Positions 1 through 8,705 of a DNA stretch of 64,000 nucleotides are shown one piece after another (the stretch's first letter is position 1; each line of letters begins with the position of its first letter). A model generated the notes under the pieces. That model was not told the DNA's origin, searched no databases, and saw nothing but the letters and a program-made list of their open reading frames with translations. Origin of the DNA: JAHKLT01 sp046197865 (GTDB lineage Archaea > Methanobacteriota > Methanobacteria > Methanobacteriales > Methanobacteriaceae); the NCBI RefSeq assembly GCF_046197865.1, contig NZ_CP166990.1, positions 1,550,001 through 1,614,000 of the forward strand, given 5' to 3'. A program made the position numbers and the translations under genes.

Positions 1-70
1 ATAATTAAATATATTTTTATTTTAAGTGATTATTAAAATTTTTTTATAATTAAAAAATATTAAATTAATT

Positions 71-667
71 TTATCTTTTTCTACCTAAAAATCTTCTATC
101 TTCAAATAACAAATTTAAAAGTGCAAAAAGCACTGGAAAGCCCATAAATAATATTATTGAAATTTCTGGGAAAATAAAAAATGAAATAATAAAAATTATG
201 AGTAAACTAAATAATAAGAGAAAATGTCTGTTTGTCTCTGATCCTTCATGACCATGAGGTCTTTCTAAACCATTTTCTTTAACAGCTTCATTAAAAAGTT
301 GAAAATAGCTAGTATAAACTAAAATATATAATATATCATAAGCTAATACTGGAACAATTTCTGTAGGATATTCTAAAACCCATTTTGTAAATATAGGTAG
401 AAGTGCTAAGAAGAATAAAAAAACTAAGTTTTTCCAAGTTAATTTATTAGTTATTTTATCTATTTTATCAATTAAAAAATGGTGTTTATTCCAAAATGAT
501 CCTACAATAAAAAAACTTACAAAAAATATAAAAATAAAGTATAGGAAACTTAAAATAGATTCAAAAGTAAAATCTTTTGGTATTGGAATTTCTAAAACCA
601 TAATAGTAATTATTATAGCCATTACTCCATCAGAAAATGATTCAAATCTATGTTTTGATAATTCCAT
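71..667 (-). CDS. TMEM175-family potassium channel-like membrane protein
   Basis: Predicted integral membrane protein of 198 residues. The N-terminus carries the family signature R-x3-F-S-D-G-V-M-A-I at residues 7-17, in the first transmembrane segment, as in prokaryotic TMEM175 (DUF1211) potassium channels. Several further hydrophobic segments follow, with a basic C-terminal tail. Prokaryotic members are about 200 residues with one six-helix unit per chain and work as tetramers; the length here fits. The ATG at 667 is directly followed by the signature, which leaves little room for another start. It is divergent from rnz. Potassium conduction is family knowledge and is not shown by the sequence itself. 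Confidence 0.8.
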   Translation of the reverse strand: MELSKHRFESFSDGVMAIIITIMVLEIPIPKDFTFESILSFLYFIFIFFVSFFIVGSFWNKHHFLIDKIDKITNKLTWKNLVFLFFLALLPIFTKWVLEYPTEIVPVLAYDILYILVYTSYFQLFNEAVKENGLERPHGHEGSETNRHFLLLFSLLIIFIISFFIFPEISIILFMGFPVLFALLNLLFEDRRFLGRKR

Positions 668-762
668 GAATATAATTTAAACATTTTGTAATATATAATT
701 TTATATAAATTCAAGGCAAAATATATAAATAATTCAAATTTTAAAAAATTCTTAGTGATTTA

Positions 763-1656
763 ATGGAAATAACATTTTTAGGAACCTCTTCAGCAGTTCC
801 ATCAACAAAAAGGAATCATCCTTCTATTGCACTTAAAGCTTTTGGAGAAATTATGCTTTTTGATTGTGGAGAATCAACACAACGTCAATTAGCTTATGCT
901 AAAATTAGTCCAATGAAAATAAGTAAGATTTTCATTAGCCATTTTCATGGTGACCATATTTTAGGTCTTCCAGGACTTATTCAATCAATGGGTTTTAGAG
1001 GTAGAGAAGAACCATTAGATATTTATGGGCCTAAAGGATTAAATAGCTTAAAAAATGCAATTTTAAATTTAGGTTATTGTTTAATTGAATTTCCTATTAA
1101 TTTCCATGAAATAGATACTGGAACTGTTTTAGAAACTGATGAATACTTAATTAATTGCATAAAAACAAAACATAATGTAACTAATCTTGCTTATTCTATT
1201 GAAGAGGTTAAAAAACCTCGTTTTTTAAGGAAGAAAGCTATTGAATTAGGTGTTCCAGTTGGACCATTATTTGGAAAACTTCATAAAGGAGAGGAAGTTG
1301 AAGTTAATGGAAAAACTATAAATCCAGAAGATGTACTTGGAAATCCTCGAGATGGTAAGAAGATCTCATATTCTGGTGATACTACCCCATGTGTTGAAAT
1401 GATTGAAATAGCTAAAAATAGTGATATTTTAATTCATGAATCTACATATATATTAGAAGATCAAGATAAAGCAATTCAAAATGCTCATTCTACATCTCAT
1501 GATGCAGCTAGTATTGCAAAAGAGGCAGGGGTAGATAAACTAATATTAACACATATTAGTACAAGATATACTGATGATGAATTATTACTTAAACAAGCTA
1601 AAGAAGTTTTTAATAATAGCTATTTAGCAAATGATTTTATGAAAGTTGAGTTATAA
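763..1656 (+). CDS. rnz: Ribonuclease Z (tRNA 3' processing endonuclease)
   Basis: Metallo-beta-lactamase-fold endonuclease that removes the 3' trailer of tRNA precursors. The 297-residue length is normal. The glycine-rich start of the fold is at residues 6-12, the zinc motif HFHGDH is at residues 60-65, and further metal ligands are a His near 137, an Asp in the SGDTTP segment near 205 and a His in LTHIST near 265. A TATA-like sequence lies about 35 bases upstream and AGTGAT precedes the ATG. The stop is 1 base before the ATG of the following mechanosensitive channel gene, so the two are probably co-transcribed. Confidence 0.93.
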   Translation: MEITFLGTSSAVPSTKRNHPSIALKAFGEIMLFDCGESTQRQLAYAKISPMKISKIFISHFHGDHILGLPGLIQSMGFRGREEPLDIYGPKGLNSLKNAILNLGYCLIEFPINFHEIDTGTVLETDEYLINCIKTKHNVTNLAYSIEEVKKPRFLRKKAIELGVPVGPLFGKLHKGEEVEVNGKTINPEDVLGNPRDGKKISYSGDTTPCVEMIEIAKNSDILIHESTYILEDQDKAIQNAHSTSHDAASIAKEAGVDKLILTHISTRYTDDELLLKQAKEVFNNSYLANDFMKVEL

Positions 1657-1657
1657 T

Positions 1658-2419
1658 ATGGAAATAATTACTATTGATAATTTAGTTTATCAGTTACTTT
1701 TTACTGTAATAACCATAGCAATTACAATAATACTTGTAAAAGCTATTAAATTTATTTGTAATAAGATGGAATCTAAATCTAATTTAAATATTACATTAGT
1801 TGATTTGATAAGTGATTTAATAACATATATTATCTATATTGCTGCTTTAATTGCAATTTTTGATATTTTTGGAATTAATTTAACAAGTATTTTTGTAAGT
1901 ATTGGAATTGCGGGAATTACACTTGGTTTTGCTGCTAAAGATATTATATCAAATGTAGTTTCTGGAATTTTCTTAATTAGTGATAATAATGTTAAAATAG
2001 GAGATACTATACAAGTTGATTCTATTAAAGGTAAAGTAAAAAAGATAAGTTTTAGAACAACTACAATTGTCGATAATAGTGGTCTTGAATCTGTTATTCC
2101 AAATTCTATTTTATCTAATAAAACATATACTAAATTTAATAAATATGAAGATTTAAGAGTTGATTTAATTGCAACAATCCCATTAGAAAACAATATTGAA
2201 GTCTTTAAAGAGAAAATCTTAAATAAAATAAATAACATTAATGAAATTAGTAAAAAGAAAAATCCAAATATTTTTTCTCAAAAAATTACAGAAGAAGGAA
2301 TTATTGTAAAAATAAGTTTATGGGTAAATGATCCTTCAAAAATTGATAGTATAAAATTACAAGTTACAAATGATGTTAGTTCATTAATTAACAATTATAG
2401 GAATGATTATAATGAATAA
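1658..2419 (+). CDS. MscS-family mechanosensitive ion channel
   Basis: Small-conductance mechanosensitive channel that releases osmolytes on osmotic down-shock. About 253 residues, with three predicted transmembrane helices in the first 110 residues. The third helix has the Gly/Ala-rich pore pattern (GIAGITLGFAAKDI) and runs into the conserved N-V-V-S-G segment. A soluble beta domain and a C-terminal alpha/beta domain follow. The frame opens at a TTG at 1646, but the ATG at 1658 sits just after the rnz stop and is the more likely start. The end overlaps nadA by 8 bases when nadA starts at 2412, suggesting an rnz-mscS-nadA operon. Confidence 0.88.
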   Translation: MEIITIDNLVYQLLFTVITIAITIILVKAIKFICNKMESKSNLNITLVDLISDLITYIIYIAALIAIFDIFGINLTSIFVSIGIAGITLGFAAKDIISNVVSGIFLISDNNVKIGDTIQVDSIKGKVKKISFRTTTIVDNSGLESVIPNSILSNKTYTKFNKYEDLRVDLIATIPLENNIEVFKEKILNKINNINEISKKKNPNIFSQKITEEGIIVKISLWVNDPSKIDSIKLQVTNDVSSLINNYRNDYNE

Positions 2420-3332
2420 TAATATTAAAAATGAAATTAATGATTTAAAAAAAGAAAAAAATGCAATTATTTTAGCTCATAATTATCAGCCAAAAGAAGT
2501 TCAAGAAATAGCTGATTTTCTAGGAGATTCTCTTGAATTATGTATTAAAGCATCTCAATTAGATGATAAAGATATTATTATTTTCTGTGGTGTTGATTTT
2601 ATGGGAGAAACAGCATTTATTTTAAATCCAGACAAGAAAATAATCATTCCAGATTTAGATGCAGATTGTCCTATGGCACATATGACTACTGGAGAAGAGG
2701 TTAAAGTAGCTAAGAAAAAACATCCTGATGCTGCAGTTTGTCTTTATGTAAATAGTTTAGCTGATGCAAAGCAATATGCAGATACATTATGTACTTCATC
2801 AAATGTTGTAAAAGTTATTGAAAGTTTAGACGAAGATGAAATATTATTCGGCCCAGATAATAACTTAGGAGAATATGTTTCTTCTAAAACTTTTAAAAAG
2901 ATCATTCCTATTACAGATGAAGGATATTGTTATGTTCATAAAAAATTCACAGTACAAGATATTGAAACTAAAAGAAAAGAACATCCTGATGTTGAAGTTA
3001 TTTGTCATCCAGAATGTGATAAAGTAGTTCAAGATAAATGTGATAAAGTAATGAGTACTGGTGGAATGATTAACTATATCTTAGATAGTGATAAAAACGA
3101 CTTTGTTTTAGGTACTGAAATTGATATCGCATCAAGAATTAATCTTTTAAATCCAGATAAAAATATCATCCCATTAAGAGATGATGCTATTTGTGATTCA
3201 ATGAAAATAATCACATTAGAAAAAATTAGAGATTCCTTAAAAAACGAGGAACCACTTATTAAATTACCTGATGAAATAGCTAAAAAATCTTTAAAAGCTG
3301 TTAATCATATGCTTGATGCATCAAAAAATTAA
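2412..3332 (+). CDS. nadA: Quinolinate synthase
   Basis: NadA condenses iminoaspartate with dihydroxyacetone phosphate to make quinolinate for de novo NAD synthesis, using a 4Fe-4S cluster. About 306 residues, as usual. Visible are the N-terminal AHNYQ segment, the DFLGDSLEL segment, a Cys in FCGVDFMGETA, and the C-terminal Cys-containing segments CHPECDKVV and CDSM. ATG codons occur at 2403 and 2412. AGGA at 2399-2402 is well spaced only for 2412, so I chose that one. It overlaps the end of the channel gene. No nadB or nadC is visible in this window. Confidence 0.93.
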   Translation: MNNNIKNEINDLKKEKNAIILAHNYQPKEVQEIADFLGDSLELCIKASQLDDKDIIIFCGVDFMGETAFILNPDKKIIIPDLDADCPMAHMTTGEEVKVAKKKHPDAAVCLYVNSLADAKQYADTLCTSSNVVKVIESLDEDEILFGPDNNLGEYVSSKTFKKIIPITDEGYCYVHKKFTVQDIETKRKEHPDVEVICHPECDKVVQDKCDKVMSTGGMINYILDSDKNDFVLGTEIDIASRINLLNPDKNIIPLRDDAICDSMKIITLEKIRDSLKNEEPLIKLPDEIAKKSLKAVNHMLDASKN

Positions 3333-3607
3333 TTAAAATCTTCAAGAAAACTAGATAAGAAGATTTCCATTTCAATTTCTTCTCTAGCTACATAATCTTC
3401 TAATTTTACTTTTGATTCTTCTGATTCAAATGGGAAAAATTGTTTATCATAATACATAGTTAAAAATAGATTATTTCCCTTTAATTCAGTATCTTCATTT
3501 AGATTTTCATTAAGAATTTTAAGTTTATCTAAATTTAAATCAGATATTTTATATTTAACATATCCTTTATCTTCATTATAACCATAATCTTCAATACTAA
3601 CTTTCAT
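3329..3607 (-). CDS. Hypothetical protein, about 92 residues
   Basis: Small acidic soluble protein that I do not recognise. It has alternating charged and hydrophobic stretches, no membrane segment and no cysteine motif. The frame opens at a TTG at 3616, but the ATG at 3607 comes one base after the stop of the upstream acyltransferase-like gene, which points to translational coupling. It is convergent with nadA; the two reading frames overlap by 4 bases at their ends. A role linked to the neighbouring hydrolase is possible on operon grounds only. Confidence 0.6.
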   Translation of the reverse strand: MKVSIEDYGYNEDKGYVKYKISDLNLDKLKILNENLNEDTELKGNNLFLTMYYDKQFFPFESEESKVKLEDYVAREEIEMEIFLSSFLEDFN

Positions 3608-3608
3608 T

Positions 3609-4607
3609 TTAATCAACTTTTGATAAAAATTCTTTTAATTGCTTTTCAACTTTTAAAATTTCACTTGAACCTACATGTCCCATTAAAGAATCATAAATAG
3701 CTAAAGTGGAATTTTTAATCATTTTATGCATTGGAATGGCGTCAAGTTCTGGTGGGAAATATTGATCTTGATTAATTGCTACAATAAAAACAGGAATTTT
3801 AATATTATCTAATTCATTTTCAATATCATAGCTATGACATGCATTATTTCTATAAACTATATCATTTGCATCATCTGTTGAGCCGTCAATAGCTAGTTCC
3901 TCTATTCCTTCATCAATTTCTTTATTTGATAAATCTCTATAAAATTGTCTAGATAATCCTAATGTATACATTGATTCATTAGCTAATTTTAAAGTTTTTG
4001 TAAGTGGTTTATCATATTTTCCATCATTATATTCTGGATCTGATAAAATAATATCATTCATAATTTTAGATGATGCATAATTATGTCCAGCTACTTTATA
4101 GCTTGATACTAATGATATTGCAAAATCTGCATAATCAGGATATTTAGAAATTAAACTTAAAGCTATAAATCCTCCCATAGAATTACCAATAACTCCTTTA
4201 ATATGATTTATATTAAATTTTTCTTTTAAAAATTCTTTTTGAAAATTAACCATATCTTCTATAGAATATTTTGGAAAATCTGATTTTAAATTTGTAGTTG
4301 ATGGACAAGCAGATTCAGGAGATCCAAGTCCAGATATACAAATTAAAAAGTATTTTTCATAGCTTAAAAGAGCATTTTCAGAAATTAAATCCTGAATTCT
4401 TCTAATAGATCCAAAATCTCCACTTGAACCATGACAATATAAAATTGCATTTATAATATTTCCTTTTTTATCTAATTTAGGATTACCTAATGTTATATAT
4501 TCAACTGGAAGGTCCTTTAGTGTTTTTCCACTTGAAAATTTAAATTCATTAAGCTTAAATTTTGATGGATTAGAAAATAATTCTTCACTCAAATAATCAC
4601 CATTCAT
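3609..4607 (-). CDS. Alpha/beta hydrolase, homoserine O-acetyltransferase (MetX)-like
   Basis: Alpha/beta-hydrolase-fold protein of 332 residues, close in layout to the MetX acyltransferase family. The oxyanion-side segment YCHGSSGDFG is near residue 72, the nucleophile elbow G-N-S-M-G-G has the Ser near 144, the acid Asp is in NQDQYFPPEL, and the His is in LMGHVGSSE near the C-terminus. The substrate cannot be fixed from sequence; MetX relatives in archaea are often generic hydrolases. The ATG at 4607 begins the frame, but GGTGAT followed three bases later by a TTG at 4592 is a strong alternative start. The next gene downstream begins one base after its stop. Confidence 0.78.
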   Translation of the reverse strand: MNGDYLSEELFSNPSKFKLNEFKFSSGKTLKDLPVEYITLGNPKLDKKGNIINAILYCHGSSGDFGSIRRIQDLISENALLSYEKYFLICISGLGSPESACPSTTNLKSDFPKYSIEDMVNFQKEFLKEKFNINHIKGVIGNSMGGFIALSLISKYPDYADFAISLVSSYKVAGHNYASSKIMNDIILSDPEYNDGKYDKPLTKTLKLANESMYTLGLSRQFYRDLSNKEIDEGIEELAIDGSTDDANDIVYRNNACHSYDIENELDNIKIPVFIVAINQDQYFPPELDAIPMHKMIKNSTLAIYDSLMGHVGSSEILKVEKQLKEFLSKVD

Positions 4608-4689
4608 TAAATCATATATTTGTTTTTTAAACTTAATAAAATTATAATAATTATGACATTATTATTTGTTCGAGCATATAAAAACAAGT

Positions 4690-4700
4690 TTTATATAGTA
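4690..4700 (+). promoter_or_regulatory. TATA box for a predicted small RNA
   Basis: TTTATATAGTA lies about 25 bases before the first base (4720) of a 13-bp inverted repeat. That is the spacing expected between an archaeal TATA box and a transcription start. nucS has a separate TATA-like element at 4861-4871. Confidence 0.5.
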
Positions 4701-4719
4701 TAACGAACACAATATATAT

Positions 4720-4850
4720 TGTGACTATTACTTTTATAAAGAAAAATATTTTTGATATTTTATTTGTATTTAAACACTCCTCCCTTAGTTTTGAGTAATA
4801 GTCACATAAAATGGTTAGGATTCAAAATTCATTTTTTGAATCACTAGCCC
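4720..4850 (+). ncRNA. Candidate structured small RNA upstream of nucS
   Basis: The gap between the divergent hydrolase and nucS holds two strong inverted repeats. The first is a perfect 13-bp pair, 4720-4732 with 4794-4806, enclosing a 61-base AT-rich loop that contains CACTCCTCCC. The second is 4813-4827 with 4834-4849: 15 pairs with one G-U and one bulged base around a 6-base loop. A TATA box sits 20-30 bases before 4720. The C-rich part of the loop resembles the anti-Shine-Dalgarno end of 16S rRNA. I know no named RNA family that it matches. It could instead be a long leader or DNA-level operator. Confidence 0.5.
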
Positions 4851-4860
4851 AATTATGAAA

Positions 4861-4871
4861 AAATATATAAA
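4861..4871 (+). promoter_or_regulatory. TATA box of nucS
   Basis: AAATATATAAA lies about 30 bases before the nucS ATG. No Shine-Dalgarno motif precedes that ATG, so the mRNA is probably leaderless or nearly so. Confidence 0.5.
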
Positions 4872-4895
4872 ATCTAATTTTCAAATAATTTTATA

Positions 4896-5678
4896 ATGAA
4901 ATACAAAGTTTTAGAAAGTCCAGATAATGAAAGTAGCTATGAAATTGTAGAAGAAGCACTTAGGAAAAAAGCTACAATAATTATTTATGCATGCTGTAAA
5001 GTAATTTATGAAGGTAGGGCTTTAAGTCAACTTAATTGGGGAGAACGTATTATATTAATTAAGCCTGATGGCTCTTTTTTAATTCATCAAGAAAAAAAAG
5101 TTGATCCTGTAAATTGGCAACCTCCTAAATCAAGAACAAGAACCTTTTTAAAAGATGATAATCTCTTCTTAGAAAGTCATAGAAGAACTCCTAAAGAAAT
5201 GCTTAATGTAGAAATAAAAAAAGTTCATTTTATAAATTATGCACTAGTTGAAGATTACGAAGAGTTAGAAATAGCTGGTTATGAAAAAGATATGGGAGAT
5301 ATGATTATGAAAAAACCCCATATGATAGAAGAAGGATTTAAACCAACTGTTCGAGAATATAGTACAGAACATGGATTTATCGATATTTTAGGAAAAGATA
5401 AAGATAATAATTTAATGGTTATTGAACTTAAATGTAGAAAAGCTGGAGTAAGTGCTGTTAAACAGCTGAAAAGATATTTATCTGACTTTGAAGATGAAAA
5501 TAATGAATTATTAAATGATACCAATTGTAATAAAAAAGATATTAGAGGTTTACTTGTAGCTCCATCTATTGGAGAAGATGCAAAAGAATTAATAGAAGAA
5601 GAAGGCATTGAATTTGTTGCAGTCAATCCTCCAAATGAATTAAAAAGTGATAAGAAAGTTACATTAGACTTTTTTTAA
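4896..5678 (+). CDS. nucS: Endonuclease NucS / EndoMS (mismatch-specific)
   Basis: Archaeal endonuclease that cuts both strands at mismatches or branched DNA together with PCNA. 260 residues. The N-terminal DNA-binding half shows the family segments I-I-Y-A-C-C and Y-E-G-R-A. The RecB-like nuclease half contains the GFIDILG strand (catalytic Asp) followed by the V-I-E-L-K strand (catalytic Glu and Lys) and the QLKRY segment. The C-terminal TLDFF resembles a PCNA-interacting tail. The ATG has no Shine-Dalgarno sequence but a TATA-like box at a leaderless distance. Stands alone between divergent and convergent genes. Confidence 0.92.
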   Translation: MKYKVLESPDNESSYEIVEEALRKKATIIIYACCKVIYEGRALSQLNWGERIILIKPDGSFLIHQEKKVDPVNWQPPKSRTRTFLKDDNLFLESHRRTPKEMLNVEIKKVHFINYALVEDYEELEIAGYEKDMGDMIMKKPHMIEEGFKPTVREYSTEHGFIDILGKDKDNNLMVIELKCRKAGVSAVKQLKRYLSDFEDENNELLNDTNCNKKDIRGLLVAPSIGEDAKELIEEEGIEFVAVNPPNELKSDKKVTLDFF

Positions 5679-5697
5679 CTTATCAATTATAAAAATC

Positions 5698-6504
5698 TTA
5701 ATATTTCATCAAATGAGATAAAATAAAAGATGTTAAAAATCCTAAAGCCATTAATATTCCTGTTAACTCATGAGTTTCTTTAAATGCTTCTGGAAGCATA
5801 ACATCAGCAATCATAGAAATTAATGCACCTGCAGATATACCAAGAGCTATACTCAAAATAAAATAATCAGTGCTGGAAAATATTATAAAACTTAATGCAG
5901 ATGCAATAGTTGCAAGTATTGTAACAAGAATCCATACTCCAATAATATTTTTCCTCTTCCAATTTGCTAATTTCATATTAGTTGATCCTGAAAGGCTTTC
6001 AAATAAATTAGTTAAGAATATAGAAATTAATAATGCATAGCTAATAGGCCCTCCAATAAATAATATTAATCCAATAGCTATCGCTTCAGGAATTCCTTCA
6101 ATTATAGCACCAAAAACTGCAGTTAAACTTTCTGTTTGATATTTATTATAATATTTATTAAATTTATTTTTATAAACATTAGATACCATATTTTTAATAT
6201 TACTCTTATTACTAGATTTTTCTTGATTTTTAATAGTTAAATTGTTAATAAATATATCAAATATTGTAAAAAGAATTGCTCCTATTAAAAAACCAATACT
6301 TGTTGAAAAAATCCCCCCATAGCTAAAAGCTTCTAAAAGAATTTCAAAACATACTGCAGAGCTTAAAATTCCTGCACTAAATGTTATAAGTGAAGCTATT
6401 ATTTTACGAGGAACTTTAAAATAAGACCCTATAATTCCTCCAATAATTAGAGAAAAAGATCCTAAAAATCCCCAAAGAGCAGCGTGTAAAAAATTAATTG
6501 CCAT
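5698..6504 (-). CDS. ZIP-family metal transporter-like membrane protein
   Basis: 268-residue polytopic membrane protein with about eight hydrophobic segments and a charged loop around residues 90-125. The segment E-G-I-P-E-A-I-A-I-G near residue 137 matches the metal-binding helix of ZIP transporters, and a second acidic helix (TNLFESLSGS) follows. This fits a divalent cation importer, probably zinc or iron, in the cytoplasmic membrane. The usual His of the H-N-x-P-E-G motif is replaced, so metal preference is unclear. Convergent with nucS, with 19 bases between the stops. Confidence 0.68.
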   Translation of the reverse strand: MAINFLHAALWGFLGSFSLIIGGIIGSYFKVPRKIIASLITFSAGILSSAVCFEILLEAFSYGGIFSTSIGFLIGAILFTIFDIFINNLTIKNQEKSSNKSNIKNMVSNVYKNKFNKYYNKYQTESLTAVFGAIIEGIPEAIAIGLILFIGGPISYALLISIFLTNLFESLSGSTNMKLANWKRKNIIGVWILVTILATIASALSFIIFSSTDYFILSIALGISAGALISMIADVMLPEAFKETHELTGILMALGFLTSFILSHLMKY

Positions 6505-6540
6505 AAAAATAACTAATCCTATTTTAAAATATTATTATTC

Positions 6541-7035
6541 TTATTTATTTTTTAAGCTATTTTCAAAATTTTCAAGTTCTTTTTTATGATGATTTAATGT
6601 AAATTCATTAGCAGGCTCAGATTTTGTTACATGGCAGTCCTTCTCAAGTTTATAAATTAAATAATCTTCACCATCTAATTTTACAGATTCGTTATCATCT
6701 AATAAATCTAAATTATCAATTTCTTTTGTAATAGTATTAAACTCATTTTCTTCTAATTCAGTAACATCTTTTATAGGCATTTTTTGAATTTCTGGATTAG
6801 TAGCATACGAAATAGCTACAAATCCATTGACTTTCTCACTATCTATTTCAAATTCTGCCATTCTAATTTCATTCATTGACATTTTTACATGTTCACAAGT
6901 ACTTTTAGTAAGAGGAATTTCATTAGATAAACCTATTTGATTTATTTTATAATTATTTTCCCAATTTCCAATTTTATAAATTGCATAGTTAATATTATCT
7001 GCTTTTATCTCATTTTGATTATTTTTTTCGTTCAT
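6541..7035 (-). CDS. Hypothetical protein, about 164 residues
   Basis: Acidic soluble protein that I do not recognise. It has no membrane segment and only two cysteines, so a metal site is unlikely. The frame opens at a TTG at 7047; the ATG at 7035 is a more conventional start but neither has a clear Shine-Dalgarno motif. A TATA-like AT-rich stretch lies in the 108-base gap to the divergent zinc-ribbon gene. Its gene ends 36 bases before the ATG of the ZIP-like transporter gene, so co-transcription is possible. Confidence 0.6.
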   Translation of the reverse strand: MNEKNNQNEIKADNINYAIYKIGNWENNYKINQIGLSNEIPLTKSTCEHVKMSMNEIRMAEFEIDSEKVNGFVAISYATNPEIQKMPIKDVTELEENEFNTITKEIDNLDLLDDNESVKLDGEDYLIYKLEKDCHVTKSEPANEFTLNHHKKELENFENSLKNK

Positions 7036-7155
7036 ATTATAGCCCAAAAATTTATAGTTAAATATATATTTTTAAATAATTTAAATATTATATTATATTT
7101 AAAGATAAACTTTTTATTATAAAATTAAAAATTATAGTAATATGGGGGTTAATTT

Positions 7156-7812
7156 GTGAAAAAATGTCCTAAATGTGGAAATCCTAGTTATGATGGTGCA
7201 CCAACCTGTGGTAATTGCGGCTATAAATTCCCAAAGCCAAAATCTGAGAAAAAAGAAGTTAAAAGTAATGATGAAGATGTTGTTTCAATTATAAAAGAAA
7301 ATAAAATTGTTATTGGAGCAATATTAATTATAACTATTATTGCAATATGTGCAATTGTATTAAGTGGTAGTGGAAATCAAAATAATAATGAATCAGTGAG
7401 TAGTGTTCTTAACTACACAGCCAATGATGTTTCATTTAATTATCCATCAACTTGGAATCTTACAAATTTAACTGATGCAGATCACGACGATGCAGCTATT
7501 TTTAAGGATAATAAAGATAATACAATTGAATATTATACTGCTAGTGCAGACTCATCTAATTTAAATGATCTTACAACTCAAAGAATAAGTAATGCTCAGT
7601 ATTATGGTGGTAACATTGAAACTATTGAGAAGGTAACTCTCGATGATACAAATGGTACTGATATATACATGGAAAATGCTGATGGATCTTATACTCGCTA
7701 TGTATCTTTACTTAAAGATGGCGTGTTTTATGTCTTTAAAATTGACGGTGAAAGTTCAGATTCCGTTAATACTAGTGAAATAACTGATATGTTAAATAGT
7801 TTAAAACTTTAA
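7156..7812 (+). CDS. Zinc-ribbon membrane-anchored protein with an extracellular PsbP-like domain
   Basis: 218 residues. A zinc ribbon C-P-K-C-G ... C-G-N-C-G occupies residues 4-24, followed by a charged linker, one transmembrane helix at about residues 50-71, and an outside domain of about 140 residues. That domain resembles the PsbP/DUF1795 fold (VSFNYPSTWNL then D-x-x-x-Y-T). The start is a GTG at 7156 shortly after GGGGG. Similar zinc-ribbon, single-helix proteins are common in Methanobrevibacter, with unknown function. It ends 49 bases before the nitrilase gene, with a T-rich run between. Confidence 0.65.
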   Translation: MKKCPKCGNPSYDGAPTCGNCGYKFPKPKSEKKEVKSNDEDVVSIIKENKIVIGAILIITIIAICAIVLSGSGNQNNNESVSSVLNYTANDVSFNYPSTWNLTNLTDADHDDAAIFKDNKDNTIEYYTASADSSNLNDLTTQRISNAQYYGGNIETIEKVTLDDTNGTDIYMENADGSYTRYVSLLKDGVFYVFKIDGESSDSVNTSEITDMLNSLKL

Positions 7813-7861
7813 ACATATCTCAATTCTTTTTTTATTTTAAAATCTTTAAGGAGGTTTTAAT

Positions 7862-8704
7862 TTGACAAAATTAAAATTAGCTTTATGTCAAGAGAAAGTT
7901 CTTGATGATAAGCAGAAAAATATAGAAAAAGCTGTAGAAATGATTAAAAAAAGTGCAGCTGAAAATGTAGATATAGCTATTTTACCTGAAATGTTTACAT
8001 CTCCTTTTCAAAATGAAAGGTTTGTAGAATATAGTGAAGAATTTAAAAGTAGTAAAACATTAAAAGCTATTTCAAAAGTAGCTAAAGAAGAAAATATTTA
8101 TGTTCTTGCAGGATCCATTCCTGAGAAGGTCATTGAAGAAGATTCTGAAGAAAAAATATATAATAGTAGCTATTTATTTGATAATAACGGGAAAATATTA
8201 GCAAATCACAGAAAAATGCATTTATTTGATATTGATATTCCAGGTAAGGTGCATTCTGATGAATCTGCAGTAATAACACCTGGTGATCATTTTACTGTAG
8301 TTGATACAAAATTTGGAAAAATTGGTATGGCTCTTTGTTATGATGTGCGTTTTCCAGAACTTGCAAGAGTAATGGCATTAAATGGTGCAAAAATATTATT
8401 TTATCCTGGAGCATTTAATTTTACAACAGGTCCTGCTCATTGGGAATTACTTTTTAGAGCAAGAGCAGTTGATAATCAAGTATTTTGTATTGGAGTAGCT
8501 CCTGCAGTTAATGAAGATTTAAAATACCATGCATATGGCCATTCATTAGTTGTTAACCCTTGGGGAACTGTATTATGTGAAGCTGATGAGAATGAAATAA
8601 TACTTTTCCAAGAAATAGATTTAAAAGAAGTAGATGAAATAAGAGAACAAGTCCCTACTTTAAAAAATAGAAGAAGCGATTTATATGAAGTAAAATTTAA
8701 ATAA
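7862..8704 (+). CDS. Carbon-nitrogen hydrolase (omega-amidase/nitrilase family)
   Basis: Nitrilase-superfamily amidohydrolase of 280 residues. The catalytic triad is visible: Glu43 in LPEMF, Lys118 in NHRKMHLFD and Cys159 in ALCYDVRFPE. The F-D-I-D-I-P segment after the Lys and the R-F-P-E after the Cys are typical of Nit2-type omega-amidases that hydrolyse deaminated glutamine or asparagine. The exact substrate is not certain. The start is a TTG at 7862, fixed by a strong AAGGAGG eight bases upstream. Convergent with the HEAT-repeat gene, with one base between the stops. Confidence 0.85.
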   Translation: MTKLKLALCQEKVLDDKQKNIEKAVEMIKKSAAENVDIAILPEMFTSPFQNERFVEYSEEFKSSKTLKAISKVAKEENIYVLAGSIPEKVIEEDSEEKIYNSSYLFDNNGKILANHRKMHLFDIDIPGKVHSDESAVITPGDHFTVVDTKFGKIGMALCYDVRFPELARVMALNGAKILFYPGAFNFTTGPAHWELLFRARAVDNQVFCIGVAPAVNEDLKYHAYGHSLVVNPWGTVLCEADENEIILFQEIDLKEVDEIREQVPTLKNRRSDLYEVKFK

Positions 8705-8705
8705 T

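Noticed and set aside
1834..2238. A 134-codon minus-strand frame inside the mechanosensitive channel gene.
   Set aside because: Mirror frame of a hydrophobic AT-rich gene; no ribosome site.
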